Positions 38,001 through 50,360 of a DNA stretch of 64,000 nt are shown here, piece after piece (position 1 is the stretch's first letter; each line of letters opens with the position of its first letter). Source of the DNA: Rhinopomastus cyanomelas. Taxonomy: Eukaryota; Chordata; Aves; Bucerotiformes; Rhinopomastidae. The stretch is from contig VXBP01000347.1 of the NCBI GenBank assembly GCA_013400115.1, positions 144,899-208,898 of the forward strand, given 5' to 3'. A program made the position numbers and the translations under genes. The notes under the pieces were generated by a model. It saw only the letters and a program-made list of their open reading frames with translations. It searched no databases and was not told the origin of the DNA.

Positions 38001-41000
38001 TGCCAGCTGTTCATTGTTTATTTCTCTTTGCAGTCCTTGGCAGCTGGGCTGACCTCGAGTCAGCCTGTCGAGAAGCTCCGCGCCCTGCCGCTGTGGCTCT
38101 CCTTGCAGTACCTGGGTCACGACGGGATCGTGGACAGGATAAAGCACGCCTCCCAGCTAGTAAGGAGCAGCTTGTTGCCGCTTTGTGGGTTGTGTGTGGG
38201 TTGGAAACTGCAAGAATCCTCACCATTTCATTGAATGGTTTGAGTCTCCATAGCACCATAGTGATATTCAGATGGCTGAACACCCTTACAGTTAGGAAAG
38301 GGGGGTTTTTAATAGCTATTAATATTTCTGTTGTATTACTGTATTGTACAAGCATACGTAGTACTGTGGTTGCTGACAGTATCACAAGTGAGCTCATACA
38401 AATTATCAGAGCAGAGTGTTGGGGGGATGTACTTTTCCTGTTACACCCTGTGTTTTAGTAGCATTGTTTCAATGAGAAAGACTTAACCTGTGTTCTTTGT
38501 AAACAGGGGAGTAAATTAATAACTTCCTTTTCTTTAATCACTTATCTATTTTAACTACTGTGCTAGACAGCTGTTCCAAAAGATACCTTGTTGTTCCCCC
38601 ACTCGACTTGGTATCGTACTGATTTAAGTGATGGCACACAAGAAAGGCTTGGCAGGAAGGACTTCAGAACAGAATTTCACAGAATCACTCGGGCTGGAAA
38701 AGACCCCTGGGATCATAGAGTCCAACCATCTACCCTGCTTTACAAGTTCACCCCTAAACCAGATCCCTCAACACCTCCCTCATCCAAACGATGTTTAAAC
38801 ACATCCACGGATGGCAANCTCATCTGGAGCATGTCCAGGCAGGTTTTAGACATCTCCAGAGAAGGAAACTCCGCACCCCCCTGGGCAGCCTGTTCCAGGG
38901 CTCTGTCACTCGCACTGTGAAGAAGCTCCTTCTCATAGTTATGTGGGACCTCCTCTGTTCCAGCGACACGTTGAGACATTTAAGGAGGAATAACCTCTGC
39001 GTAGCCTAACGGAACACAATAGAAACCCTACTCTGTTTGAAAGATCTAAGTGTCCAGATTCACAAGTTGAATTGCTCTTGTCCCCAGCTCCAAAGCCTCA
39101 CGACATGCAGCCCGTTAAAATCCCAGTGTGCAAAAAGCCAGGCTCTAATCTCTGATGCGTTGCAGGGGCTTGTTCAGAATAGAAATGATGGTAGTGATTG
39201 ATGTTTTTTTGGAGTAATTTTCAACTTCTGAAACTCTGTTTTTGTCTTTCCCTTTTGTTTCCCTTCTGCTGTGGTCGTTTAGAGCCAAAGGTTGCTGGAG
39301 AACTTGAAAAACCTGGATTTCATTAAAACTTCGGTACAATCTACGTTTACTTCTTTGTATAGCTTAGCTTTTCTTGTTCAACGATAAGAGTGACTTTGAT
39401 TTAAAGAAATATTACCTCAATGATATTCACTGTTTAAAAGATGCTTGTTTTCTTCCTCAGTAAGTTGGGGTGTTCAGTGGAACCGCGTGGCTGGGCTGTG
39501 TATGGCCTCTAGATTGTGTTAGTTCACATGCTTGATGGACACGTTTACTTACACCCTAGATTTAAATTTTAACTCTGAGATGACCTGAGCATTGTTCCTG
39601 CTGTCAAAACAAAGTGTTCTGCTTTGCTGGGCAGGAATTACACAGGGCCACCTCTTAAAAAAGAATTCTCAGTGTATCTGCATCTTTAATTTTTCTATTA
39701 AGGTTGAAGATGAACTGAGTTCACCAGTGGTGGTTTTCAAGTTCTTCCAGGGATATTCAAGTAGAGGTATGGGATTTATTTTTATTTATTATTTTACTAA
39801 TTATTTTTATTTATTATAATGCTTTTTAATTATTACTAAAAGCAAAACAAAACCCCCTTTCCTTTATCCTTTTTAAAATTGCTAATTCATAGAATGGATG
39901 CGGTGAAGCAGATGCTACGTCGTGCCTTTCTCGTGTGAGCGTGCTGGTTGTAATCCAGTAATAAGTAAACATGTGACAGCTTCTTGTTTTAGAAGGACTG
40001 CAGTGTTTTGGATGTTTCATAACCAGTACTTCTCAGCCTTCGTGAGTTAGGAGAGATTTGCATGTGAGTTTGATCTTGAGAGCAGGTGGTGGAAGTCCAG
40101 AAGCTGCAAACTGTGTTTGTGCTGATGAGGGCAAGTCTTCCTTGGTTTTGTTCAGGCTTTCTGTTCCTTTTGAACTTTCTAGAACCCCACTTGTGTGCTG
40201 TCTTGATTATGTTTACTGTGACAGTAGTTTTAACAAGAGCAGCACGTATGAGGACCTCCTGTCGTGGGCATGCAGTAGCCGTGCCACGTGTGGCTCTGTC
40301 CTGTTAAGTGACCAGGACACTGTCCCTTAGATGTGTTCCCCAGGAAAGATGCTTTTTGTCCTTACCTGTGCACACTCTGAGGGTGTGGACACGGCCAGGT
40401 GGGATGAGGCAAAAGTCTGCTAGATAACCAGAGAGTTTTAATGAGTGTTGCTTTTAATTGTAGGTGTTTTTGTTGGGCGTGGGGGAGTTTTGACTTTAAC
40501 CTAATGCACCACAAAGTAAACATGCAGGTCCAGAGACTTGGTGGATTGTCTTGTACATTGAGACAATTATTTGTGAAGCTCTGCTAGAGAGAAGCCCCCC
40601 ACCTGGATTACAAGGATGCTTGGCCAATGCATGGCCATTTCTGCATGGTTTGTGTGTGCAACAGACTCTTAAATACACAATAACTTCACTTAAAAGTTAT
40701 TAATAGCTTCTTATCATTCATATTTCTCATTTATATTTATCAATAATATTTATTAATTATATTTGTTGGTAATATTTATTGACACTATTTATTTGTAACA
40801 TTTATAATATTTATTGATATAAATAACTTAAAAGCTAGAATGACTTTTTATTAAGTTTAAAACTTGATTTATTAAGAAGTAGATGAATGCATCAAGCTAA
40901 ATATCACAGCCCACGGTGACTGGCTTTTGCTTTGTGACAGGATTGTTTTACTTTCCTGTGGGGCATTCAGAGCTCGAAACAGAGAGGAGTATTTTATTGG

Positions 41001-44000
41001 TTGTTTTTGAAACTGGTGTATTCAGCTCTGTTTTTTCTTGTAGTATTTGTCACGTTCAAAGTACGTTTTGGAAAACTCCTTGTTAGCGTGCTCGAGATCC
41101 AGTAGGTTGTGGGGATGTGATAAGTTGCCTAGGAAATGTAATTGTCTCTTATCTAAATTTTAGGGGGCCTTTTGTTTAACTAAGTAAATAAAAATCCGCT
41201 TCTGTGATTCTTGTATCTTTGGATTCAGATCAAACCTCACATGCTGCACAGGCCTCAACTCTTCAGCACCCCTTCGTAAGCAACGAAAGACACATTTATG
41301 ACACGTTCAATCAGTGGGTAAGAACAGATGCTCTTTCTCTTTAGGGCACCAGGCAGTAACAGTGGGATTATTCCAGGGGTTCATCGGTGATGATAAAACC
41401 TTTGTCAGATTAGTTTGATGGTTGTTCTTGATCCAATATCCTTTGTGAAACAGCATTTTGTGTTTAAAAGATCGCTGTGCTCTGAAGCAAAGCTGCTCCC
41501 ACCTTTCTGATTATGAGTAATTACTACTGCATCATAAGTTGTTGGTCAATGGAACAAATCCAAGTGCCAGATTGTGCACCTGGATGGGGCAATCCCAAGG
41601 ATAAATTAATGCTGGGTGATGAATGGATTGAGAGCAGAGGTGTTGGAACAGGCTGCCCAGGGAGGCTGTGGCTGCTCCATCCCTGGCAGTGTTCAAGGCC
41701 AGGTTGGATGGGGCTCTGGGCAACTTGGTCTGGTGAGAGGTGTCCCTGCCCCATGGCAGGGGGTCAGGACTGGGTGACCTCTGAGGTCCCTCCCAACCTT
41801 AGCCATTCTGTGGTTCTGTGTGCATGCTTGTTTTTCTTGTCCAGTCTTTTTCCAGATCTTAAGATAGTTCTAGAGACCTGCACTTGAAGGAGCTGGGCTC
41901 ATAACTAGTTTGAATGTGTAGCCATGGCTTGCTCAAACATTGGCAGCTTCGGAGAAACTTCCAACACTTACAGACTGCTCTGTGTTTCCATAAAATTGAG
42001 TGTATGTCCACCTTCATGGTGGCACCAGCAAGCCAAAGTCATTTTGAGAACTGCAAGGAGCTGTTTAGCCTGTGGGAAGAGTCAGCAGCTGCAGGAGGTC
42101 GTGCGCTGTGCCTTTAACTGTGCTTTATCCCTTCAGCTAGGAGAGCAGCTGGCACAGATGGTTCCTGCCAGTGGAGTTGATGTGGTAGAACTGGAGGACG
42201 AAGGCACGTGTGTGCGTTTTAGCCCACTCATGACTTCTGCAGGTAACATGCAGCCACTGGTAAACACTGGGGAAGCTAATTCATTAACTGTCTGGGTATG
42301 GGAAGGGGAGTTCTTCTGATGGCAGCTACTGATGTGATGAGAAAACGTGTTGTCCCTGTTAGTTTGTAACATCAAGGAAACACATGTTTGGTTAAATCCT
42401 TAGCTTTCTAAACGCTGAGGTGTTGGCAACTAAATAATTAAAGGAAAACACGGTTATATAAATCAGATTGCTTCAGTACTACCTGCAAACTGTATTTATG
42501 ACTGACTTAGAGTGGCTTCTTTACAGAAGAGTTAATTCAGACATGTGTGTGACATCTCTTCACTTTGATGTCTCCTTCTCTGGAGATGTTTCAAACCCGC
42601 CTGGGTGTGTTCCTGTGCAACTTGGTCTGGGTGATCCTGCTGTTGCAGGGGGATTGGACTGGATGATCTTTCCAGGTCCCCTCCAATCCCTAATGATTCT
42701 GTGATTATCACACTCTAACAAATCAGCTCTTTAGTTTTAGGAACTGAAATACAGGACGTCGATCAGTTAGTAGACTGCTTAAAAATGAAGATACCAGTAT
42801 TGACAAGTACACTGCAACTGAGAGAGGAATTTGAGCAAGAAGTGAGAAGAACAGTAGGCCTGTTGTATATTGAAGACGTCAGCTGGCCAGGATTGGGTGT
42901 TGTGAGGTAAATGTTTCAGTCTTTTCTTCATTATACGTTTGAATTAACGGAAAGGAATCCACGGGCTCTTCAGTGGCGAGTGGAAGGTGGTGTTTGCTCC
43001 TAACTACCTGCCTTTGAACTCACTTGAAGCTTTGGAGTGCTTTTCTAGAAATTACTTGCTGGATGCTGTTTTAAAGTAAAGCTGAAGAGGTGTTTTGTCA
43101 GTGCAGTGTGTGGATCTGTTAGATCCTACTGTATAGTCCTCTGGGAAGGACTCTGCATAGTCCAAACAGTTAATCAGTGCGTTGACTGAAAGTCTGTGGT
43201 GTAGGCATCTGTAGAAACACGCCAGCGTGTACGCATCTCGGTGTGTTCTGTACACTGACATGCCTCTCTTTGTTTCAAGATACAACTATCACAGTGATGG
43301 GAAGGATGATGACAAGCAAGAGAAAGAACTAGAGAAAATCAATACAGAGCTTCTGAAAAAGTTAAATGACCTGGAGTCGGATCTCACGTTTTCTTTGGGT
43401 AACTGCAGTGTTTCAAAAGCTTCTGTTTGGGCTAGGAGTGATTTTGCTGGCTGTGTAGGTTGTGCGTAGGTCGTTCTAGTGGAAAACGGCGCCGCTGTGT
43501 AGAAGCAGCATCTGTGGCTTTGTTTCCTCCTCACCCATTGCAGCTGGTGGATGTTTGGCAGAGTGAGCAAGGTGCACTGTTCTCAGAAGTGCTTATGAAA
43601 ACTGATTTATCAACAGCTGGACCATAAAGGGTTTCCTTGTCAGAGAGAACAAAAAGTGCAGTGTCCCTCTTTGTAAACAGAGCTTTCTCAGTGCTGTACC
43701 TAGCAAAAGGCAGATCTCGTTCAGAATCCACTGACCTGCTGCTTTCTGTGGCCAGGTTAAAGGCTTCAGATGACTTGCATGATCGTTGGCAGCTCTATCA
43801 CGTTTACACAGTGCCACGTAATAGCTGAAGGAGTAATTTGCTTACCCAGAACTCTGATCTTTTCCTAGTCAGCTTTCAAAAATGAATTGCCCTACGACTG
43901 TGGGACCAACTAAGCTGTAAATGGCAGAAAGTCATGAGGCATGTTCAGCACAGTGTACTGTACAACACTATGAACAGCATTTACCATACAACTCCTTGGC

Positions 44001-47000
44001 TCTATAAAATACCAGTTTCTTTTGCTTGTATGTTGTTTCCTCTTCTTGAAAATGCACAGGACTGAGCTTTTTTAGCCTGTAGACCTCATACCTGTGCAGC
44101 TACTGCCCTTGTGTGCATTCGTGAGGGTTTCCAGATTCAGAAGCAGGACTGTGGCAGCTCTTGTGAGACTGTGTCCTTGTACTTCGCTGTGCTCACAGGT
44201 CCGGAGTTCGGGGGGCAGAAGAACTGCGTTTACATCGGCATGGTAGCGGAGGACCTGGACGTGTCGGAGCTGGTTGAAACTATTGCAGCAACGGGCAGAG
44301 AAATTGAGGAAAACTCAAGAGTATGTATTATTAAATCACAGACCAGTTAAGCACCTTTTTTTTTCCCCCTTCCATACTGGCTTCAGGACGTGGTTTTGTT
44401 CTTTGTGAAAGTAAAGATTGCACTTGCCTGCAACAAACTGTATTAATGACTGGGGGGGTAATAATTTGTGTCCGTGCAAGGAGAGCTTTTGTCACAGGAT
44501 TATGATATCCTGAGGATGCCCTCATTTCTGTGTGCAGCAGATCTAACTAAACCCTGTAGTGGTATTAAAATAGGCTCATGTTGTCACTACAGTTTAAATT
44601 GTCCCCAAAAAAACCAAACAAAACTCCAAAGGGAGGGTGAAGGCTGACGGTAAGCTGATGCTTCTCTTCTAGATGCGGTTGTGTATCAGCTTTTAGATAA
44701 AACTGTGCCCCAAAATGTGTGAAGAATTTAAAATTGGTGCCTCCAAAGCAGAAATGACAAATTTCCTATTGAAGTGTTAAAGCTGATGATGCCGCTCCAT
44801 AAAAACGTTTCTGTGATTAGGGTTCTCCAGATGTTCTCATTTGCACCACCAAGAGAACACCTGTCTTGTCACTCTTCTAGTGTTTTGCGCTTGATTTCCT
44901 CACGTAACAAAATGAGTAGCACTTCAGAAATCCTTTGCCTGTGACTGCACATGGGAATGTGTTGGTTTTGGCAATTAACTTTTTTTAGCAGCTTTTCCTG
45001 GAGGCTTTCTGACCACTCCTGACTCCCTCTGCTACTTGGAGGGTGAATTGGAAGACTGTCTGTCTATATGCTGCTTTTAAAGTGATGTTGTTGAGTGATT
45101 AGGAACGGATCATTGGAGTATGGGCCACTGATCCTGAAGCTTCCAGGGTGGAACAGAGAGTGTTGGAAAACTCAGGAAGGTTCAGTCACTGGATTGGACT
45201 AGATGATCTTTCAAGGTCCCTTCCAATCCCTGATGATTCTATGACTTGGTCTAGGAGATCCTGCTGTGTCAGGGACTGGACTAGATGATCTTTCGAGGTC
45301 CCTTCCAATCTCTAAATGATTCTATGATTCTATGAATAAATCTGTGGCACTGAAAGGATTTGATGCTGTAAAGCAGAAGCAGCCTGTAAAACGTGACACA
45401 TCATTTAGACACGTGGTGTTTGGCATGAGAGGGAAGCTTCCAGGTAGAAAGTACTCCAGCATCAGCAAGCCCTTAGGACTTAGCGATTCGTGCGCTGACA
45501 GGTAGAACTGACATTAAGAAAACACCAGGCTGGTTGATGTCCTGGGTACTTCTAAACTCTCTAAAGGTTGAATCTGACTGGGAAGACGTTTCAGCATCTG
45601 CCAAACGCTCCTTTGCTAAGCAGCTCTTTGAAGAATGTGGGTCACAGGCTCATTTCAAAGTGAAAGGAAAATACACACCCTTTCTGTTGGGAGTGGTGTT
45701 CTGTCCCCTGGGTGTCCCGTCTTAAATTCCACAGTCAGCCCGTACATTCCATCACTTCGTCAGAGTGAAGTAATGACTACCCAACCTTGCCTTATGTTAC
45801 AGTATATGAGGTAGTCAGATCTCTTCCTGTAACAGCAGAGTCTCTGTCTTTTATTAGCTGCTGGAAAACATGACTGAAGTTGTTAGAAAAGGGATCCAGG
45901 AGGCGCAACTTCAGCTTCAGAAAGCAAACGAAGAGCGGCTACTGGAGGAGGTAAGGCCGTAGACATGACGTGTCCAGGTCATTGGGAAGAACTTGTCACA
46001 TCACAGGTTGTTTGACTGTGTGTTTTGCAGGGACTGCTACGGCAAATACCTGTCGTGGGCTCTGTGCTGAACTGGTTTTCTCCATTCCAAGCCTCAGCAA
46101 AGGGACGAACGTTTAATTTAACAGCAGGTAGGACTCATGGCCTCCGCGGCCGCGTTGTGCCCTCGTTAGAACTGTTTACAAATTAGTACTAAAGTTGCAA
46201 CACGCTTTCTTGTGCTGTGACCTAATCTGCCCTCAGGATGTAAAAGAATGTGCTCTGCACTGTTTCTGTAGGGCCCAGTCAGTCAATCTTCAGCCTCACA
46301 AGTTCAGTTTACACTTTGCTCTTGCACCTTCAGTCACGTTAAAAAAGCTGCGTTAGATACTGGCGTTTCTTAAGAGGGAGGTAATTCCTGGGACTTCTAG
46401 GGATGTGAAGGGTGGTGTCAGGAGAATGGAGCTCTGCTCAGTGACATCTAGTGATAGGACAAGGGGCAATGGGTGTCAGCTGGAACACAGGAGGTTCCAC
46501 ATAAATATGAGAAGGACCTTCTTCCCAGTGAGGGTGACAGAGCCCTGGAACAGGCTGCCCAGGGGAGTTGTGGAGTCTCCTTCTCTGGAGACTTTTAAAA
46601 CCAGCCTGGATGTGTTCCTGTGTGACTGGGTCTAGGTGATCCTGCTGTGGCAGGGGGATTGGACTGGATGATCTTTCCAGGTCCCTCCCAGTCCCTAATG
46701 ATTCTATGAACACACAGTGCAGAAGTTGGGGATTGGTCTTTGTAAACATATCAGCTCAGATCTCAGAATGTTGCTTCCCCATGTACCCACAGTCATATCC
46801 TGGAGCGTGCTTGCTGCATGGACATTCCACTGTCGCTAGAACCTGATGTTTCTGTCTGAAATCTTGGTCTGAGGTACCACACAGCCCTTGTCACACCAAA
46901 TGGTGCAATGCCTGGACTAGTGTGAGCCCAGCTGTGCAGGAGACAGTAAGGAATGCTCTGTTACAACGTAGAAAACAATTATTTTAATTACCTGTATTTA

Positions 47001-48832
47001 ATTTAATTACCTTGTAACTCAAGTCTGTTGGTGTGAAAACAACTGTCCAACAGCCTTCACGTGATGAAGACCAGTGCACTAGTGTAACACGTAGTGGAAC
47101 CACACATTTACACGTTTCCACTGGAAAAGCTGTGGCAGTCTCAAGATGTTCCTGACCTCAGTGAAGTGTCTGTCAGACCAGCACGGCAGCCTGTGCCTGT
47201 GACACAGTGAAGTGTCTGTGTATCTCTGCAAATAGCAAGGATGGCTTCCTGCTGTAGTCAGGATCATTTCTGCTGAAGGGCTCTCAGGACAGACACCAGC
47301 AGGCTTTCTGTGGCAATATTGACCCAGCTCATGGCTAGGCACCCCTTCCACGTGCACTGCTGAGTAGCTTGCAGCTGAGAAGAGTTCAGAGTGCCCAGTG
47401 GAGAAGGGAAAGAGCACTTCCAGGCTGTAGCAGCATGAATGGAGCTTGAGAGGAAGTTTCATTTTCTTACGAGTCTCAGCACTCATGTGCCCAGGTCCTC
47501 AGAAATGAGTTAGCATCAAGTGGCAGCTTCAACTCGACCTAGCACGTGCCATTTCAGAAATGAGCACTAAAACCAGACTGTTGCACCCCTTAGAAACACA
47601 GACCAACAGAAAATCTGTCTTGTTTGTGCTACACTCACTCCGATGTTTATGTCTTTTAACCTGCAGGCTCTCTGGAATCCACAGAATCCACGTACGTATC
47701 AAAAGCCCAGGGAACAGGCACAACTCCACCACCAACTCCTACTTCCAGCCTTGCAAAGCAGAGACTGCCTGGTAAGTTTCTACATCTTAGTTTCATTTCC
47801 ACAACATGCTAAAACGTCCTGCCATTGGAGCTGCATGATACAGGAAGACCCACGTGGGTTTGTGTCTTCTATAGTATCTAGAACTGTAACTCATCTTCTG
47901 GTGCCTTCATTCTGCCTTCCAACCCTGAATCTAAACGTGGCACAGAACTCCACCCAATCCGTTTGTCTCCCTGAGAATAATTGCTGGGACGACAGGAAGT
48001 TGTTATCCCATTAACTGACAACTGCCCATGGAGTCTGGAGTCTTCCTCTGGAGTGTTAGGAGATAACTGAGTTTTAAAAATTACCAGGTAAACAAGCCAA
48101 CAGTTTTACTTGAAACATAATCAACGTACCGTCACGTATTTTAGCAGCCGTATTTCTGTGGCTACGTAGTAGTTTGTGGACAAAGTAACTCTGTGGCGAA
48201 GATCTGTTCAGTCTAGGGCTCCTTGTGTGTAGCTGTATTAGTACCTGGTGTTGATTTGACCAGCGGGAGCACCGGTTGGCTTTCAGCCTGTGCTTCTGGT
48301 GCAGGTTTGTTCCATAGGACAACTTCCCTGTGGGTGTAGGCGGCTGGTTTTACCTCAGTGTGCGTGGGTACACAGGGTGAGATGACGTGTGCTGCTGCGT
48401 GGCAGACAGAACTGTACCTGCCTGGAAGTACGTCCGTGCTGGGGGTACAGGGTAGCACAGGCCTGTTTCTTCGTGGCCATGCAGTTCAGATGCTTGTTTG
48501 CCAGTTTACCTTGCGTGCCACGGTCGGTGTTTGCTGCCTCTGGCACAGTATTCTTCACACGCTTCACAGGTCAGAAAATTTTTAAAAGGTCTCTAAGAAG
48601 TTCTGATGCATTTAGCGAGACCAGTTCCATCAGCCACTGTGATGACCTGGAGAAGATGGATCAGAGACCCTCAGCTCTACCCCTGGGCCAAGAACAAGGA
48701 CCTCTGGAGACAGAGAAAGCGGAGGAGCAGAAGGAGGTGCCACAGGGCGTGAAGCCTGACACTGAGGACACACAGAGTGACAAATCGCCACATGACTGCG
48801 CAAAGGTAGAGGAGCACGACAGTCAAAGATAA
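25704..48832 (+). CDS. PDXDC1: PDXDC1, PLP-dependent decarboxylase domain protein 1 (complete, 23 coding exons)
   Basis: Coding exons: 25704-25724, 30117-30190, 30736-30801, 32061-32144, 32992-33138, 33965-34154, 34897-34965, 35984-36062, 36747-36831, 37633-37681, 37790-37891, 38034-38159, 39283-39333, 39703-39766, 41229-41317, 42137-42242, 42735-42906, 43280-43398, 44199-44320, 45858-45950, 46031-46127, 47667-47771, 48570-48832. They sum to 2373 bases, or 790 aa (human 788). Phases agree at every junction. The protein is a vertebrate relative of group II PLP decarboxylases (GAD/AADC fold); human work links the locus to phospholipid and polyamine-related metabolites, but I know of no settled reaction. 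Visible: start MEASLEK in strong context (25704, G at +4), QGSGQDMVSILQLVQNLMHG near residues 53-72, fold segment LLLVANAG...HTDKLGRLKELCEQY...WLHVEG up to 272, a charged helical stretch near 540-560, and a Ser/Thr/Pro-rich tail from about 669. The usual PLP lysine and aspartate positions are substituted (see findings). The first intron is 4.4 kb. Confidence 0.96.
26475..26735 (-). mobile_element. CR1 LINE 3' fragment (different subfamily), PDXDC1 intron 1
   Basis: It starts catagaatcattaaggttgg and runs about 260 bases to cttgtgtcctatcgctag. The body differs from the common subfamily of this window. Confidence 0.85.
26901..27056 (-). mobile_element. CR1 LINE 3' fragment, PDXDC1 intron 1
   Basis: It starts tcacagaatcgcagaacatt and runs to gggcagcctgttccag. 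A short internal deletion removes the aatccccctg segment. Confidence 0.9.
27262..27382 (+). repeat. AT-rich tandem repeat, three ~40-base units
   Basis: The phrase atttttatagaagtgac recurs three times with spacings of 43 and 40 bases, each copy preceded by ctttc(c/t)at and followed by aatctt. It lies in PDXDC1 intron 1. Confidence 0.85.
29470..29912 (+). mobile_element. CR1 LINE ORF2 3' region, PDXDC1 intron 1
   Basis: The translated fragments match the C-terminal part of CR1 reverse transcriptase (NDLGEGIECTLSKF) and the region after it (AKKANSILACSR). Frameshifts and stops are present, and the catalytic DD pair reads ND here. The copy is dead. Confidence 0.85.
29913..30018 (-). mobile_element. 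CR1 LINE fragment, inverted against its neighbour
   Basis: The minus-oriented CR1 segment (acccaggtgcagcacccagt to aggtctctctgtagggc) abuts the plus-oriented copy at 29912. It ends about 100 bases before PDXDC1 exon 2. Confidence 0.75.
31195..31905 (+). mobile_element. CR1 LINE fragment, long, PDXDC1 intron 3
   Basis: About 710 bases run from the ORF2 end (ccaagaaggccagtggtgtc) to the terminal gcattctgtgcctgtgtga. Several frameshifts. Confidence 0.92.
35107..35606 (-). mobile_element. CR1 LINE 3' fragment, PDXDC1 intron 7
   Basis: About 500 bases run from agaatcacagaacattaggg to ggggcccagagctggacaca. It ends about 380 bases before exon 8. Confidence 0.93.
36267..36436. mobile_element. Two short CR1 3' ends, opposite orientations, PDXDC1 intron 8
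   Basis: A minus end at 36267-36312 (cacagaatcacagaacatta) and a plus end at 36381-36436 (agctagatgatctctgaggt to attctatgat) are separated by about 70 unrelated bases. Confidence 0.8.
38685..38975 (-). mobile_element. Chimeric CR1 fragment with one N, PDXDC1 intron 12
   Basis: The left part (cactcgggctggaaaagacc) belongs to a different CR1 subfamily from the right part (catgtccaggcaggttttag onward). The switch occurs at about 38818, where a single N is present. Confidence 0.8.
38818..38818. other. Single ambiguous base (N)
   Basis: One N sits exactly at the switch between two CR1 subfamilies. Confidence 0.97.
39770..39835 (+). repeat. AT-rich low-complexity tract, PDXDC1 intron 14
   Basis: Repeats of tttatt and attattt begin a few bases after the exon 14 donor. 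Confidence 0.7.
40690..40870 (+). repeat. AT-rich low-complexity tract, PDXDC1 intron 14
   Basis: Irregular repeats of aatatttatt and related words cover about 180 bases. No longer-period structure is visible. Confidence 0.7.
41550..41821 (+). mobile_element. CR1 LINE 3' fragment (different subfamily), PDXDC1 intron 15
   Basis: It runs from ccaagtgccagattgtgcac to gccattctgtggttctgtg, with the ggtctggtgagaggtgtccc variant typical of another CR1 subfamily and an internal deletion. Confidence 0.85.
42567..42708 (+). mobile_element. CR1 LINE 3' end next to PDXDC1 exon 17
   Basis: The terminal ~140 bases run from gatgtctccttctctggaga to aatgattctgtgatt. It ends only 26 bases before the first base of exon 17 (42735). 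Confidence 0.92.
45186..45338 (+). mobile_element. Two tandem CR1 LINE 3' ends, PDXDC1 intron 19
   Basis: Copies at 45186-45243 and 45244-45338 are head-to-tail. The first ends gattctatga and the second starts at cttggtctaggagatcctgc. Confidence 0.9.
46402..46711 (+). mobile_element. CR1 LINE 3' fragment, PDXDC1 intron 21
   Basis: About 310 bases run from ggatgtgaagggtggtgtca to ccctaatgattctatgaa. Confidence 0.93.
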
Positions 48833-50220
48833 AATCCAGCCTCTGGATGTCAGACTTTTGCAGAGGAGGCCCGTGCCCGGGGAGGCAGGGTGTTAATGAT
48901 GCGTTGCTTGAGATGTGAACGGTGCCACACACTAGTACAGTAGTAACTGCTGTAACCTGTTAACTGGGATTTTGCACAAATATGAATTCCCCTTTATGGG
49001 ACAGAGATTTGTCTTACTGCACACTTGTCACACTTGCTTTAATACTGTACTTGTTGGTGTCACCAAAGTACTAGTGAAATTTAAGTGCTCACAGACATCT
49101 GTAAAATATCTGTCAGTTATCTTTCCTGTAGGCGTCGAAGCATGGTACTAGCTGCTGACTAACCCACAGCCAGAGCCGAGGTCAAGGACATAGCTGCAGC
49201 CCACACCTGTAAAACTACCTTTCACCTTAACACACTTTGAAAGAAAAGCCAACTGCCAACTCTTCACCTTTTTAGTATTTAAACTTCAGAGATGCCGAAG
49301 CCCCTCCTGCAAAACATCTCGCAAAGTGACAGCGGCGCTGTGTCGCCGCTTCCCTTTCTAACCGCACGAGAAGGTTGCCAAATATTCTCCACCACGTTTC
49401 CGCAGCGTCGCTGGCGTTCTTTCTGCAGCGTATTTTTAAAGGTAGTTGTAGTAATGCTTGAAAATCCAATAGGTTTGTGATGGTTTCAACCTCTCTTTTT
49501 TTTGAGTAGCAGTAACTTCCCCACGGTCGGAATCACACGGCCTCAAAGAAGTTCTATAGGTGACTTACACTACAGCACAGCGGCAGAGTGTCTGGGGCTA
49601 CTTAGTGCACAGGCAAAGGTTTGGATAGGTCAAAAGCTACAGCGCAGGAGTCTTCCCTCCTTGAATAGTCTGAATCACTCTGCACATTTTCAGAACCTCT
49701 AGTGGAATGAAGATCTTTTGAAAAGCTTGATGTCCCCAGGGCACTGGATTTTGGGGAAAACCATCTCATCCCCATAGAACAGGACACTAGGGTTTTTTTT
49801 AGGCATTTGCTTTTTGCTTGGTTTTGGGTTTTTTCCTCCCCACTCAAATCTAAAACGAGTGCCATACTGGCAGGGACTGGCTTGGCTAATCGGGAAAACC
49901 TTGTGTTTTGGAGTTGTGCCATTACCCGACGTGACTTTCAGCTTCTAGATCCCGTGGGGCTGGGGTGCCGTGTTGCTGTTGGGATGATCTGTGTACGTCC
50001 AGAGTGCAATCTTTCCTAGAGTGCAAACACAATTACGTTGACTAGTCTTCCTTACTGCTTTCTTTGGTGCAATGAAGTATGTTAATAAGAGTGATTTGGT
50101 GGGGATAAAGTTACCACCACAAGGATTAATTTTTAATGTTTTTATATTTGGACGTGTTTAACCGGTAGTTTTATTGGAATGAGCTTCATTCTTAAGATAC
50201 TATCTGAATGTTTCAATAAA
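48833..50220 (+). terminator. PDXDC1: PDXDC1 3' UTR and poly(A) signal
   Basis: After the TAA at 48830-48832 comes about 1.4 kb of non-coding sequence ending in a perfect AATAAA at 50215-50220, followed by a T/G-containing stretch. There is no competing exon, so I read this as the 3' UTR of the last exon. A CR1 fragment begins only about 140 bases beyond the signal. Confidence 0.75.
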
Positions 50221-50360
50221 GGTTCTTCAAATTAGCGCCCTTGAATTAAGTTGCTGTGGCAGGTTGTTTCCCTGCATTTCAGTAGGCTTCCAGTGGGTGC
50301 AGCTGGCTGCTGCTCTGCGGGGAAGTAGATTTTGTGGAGGACGAGGCAGTGGAATGGTTT

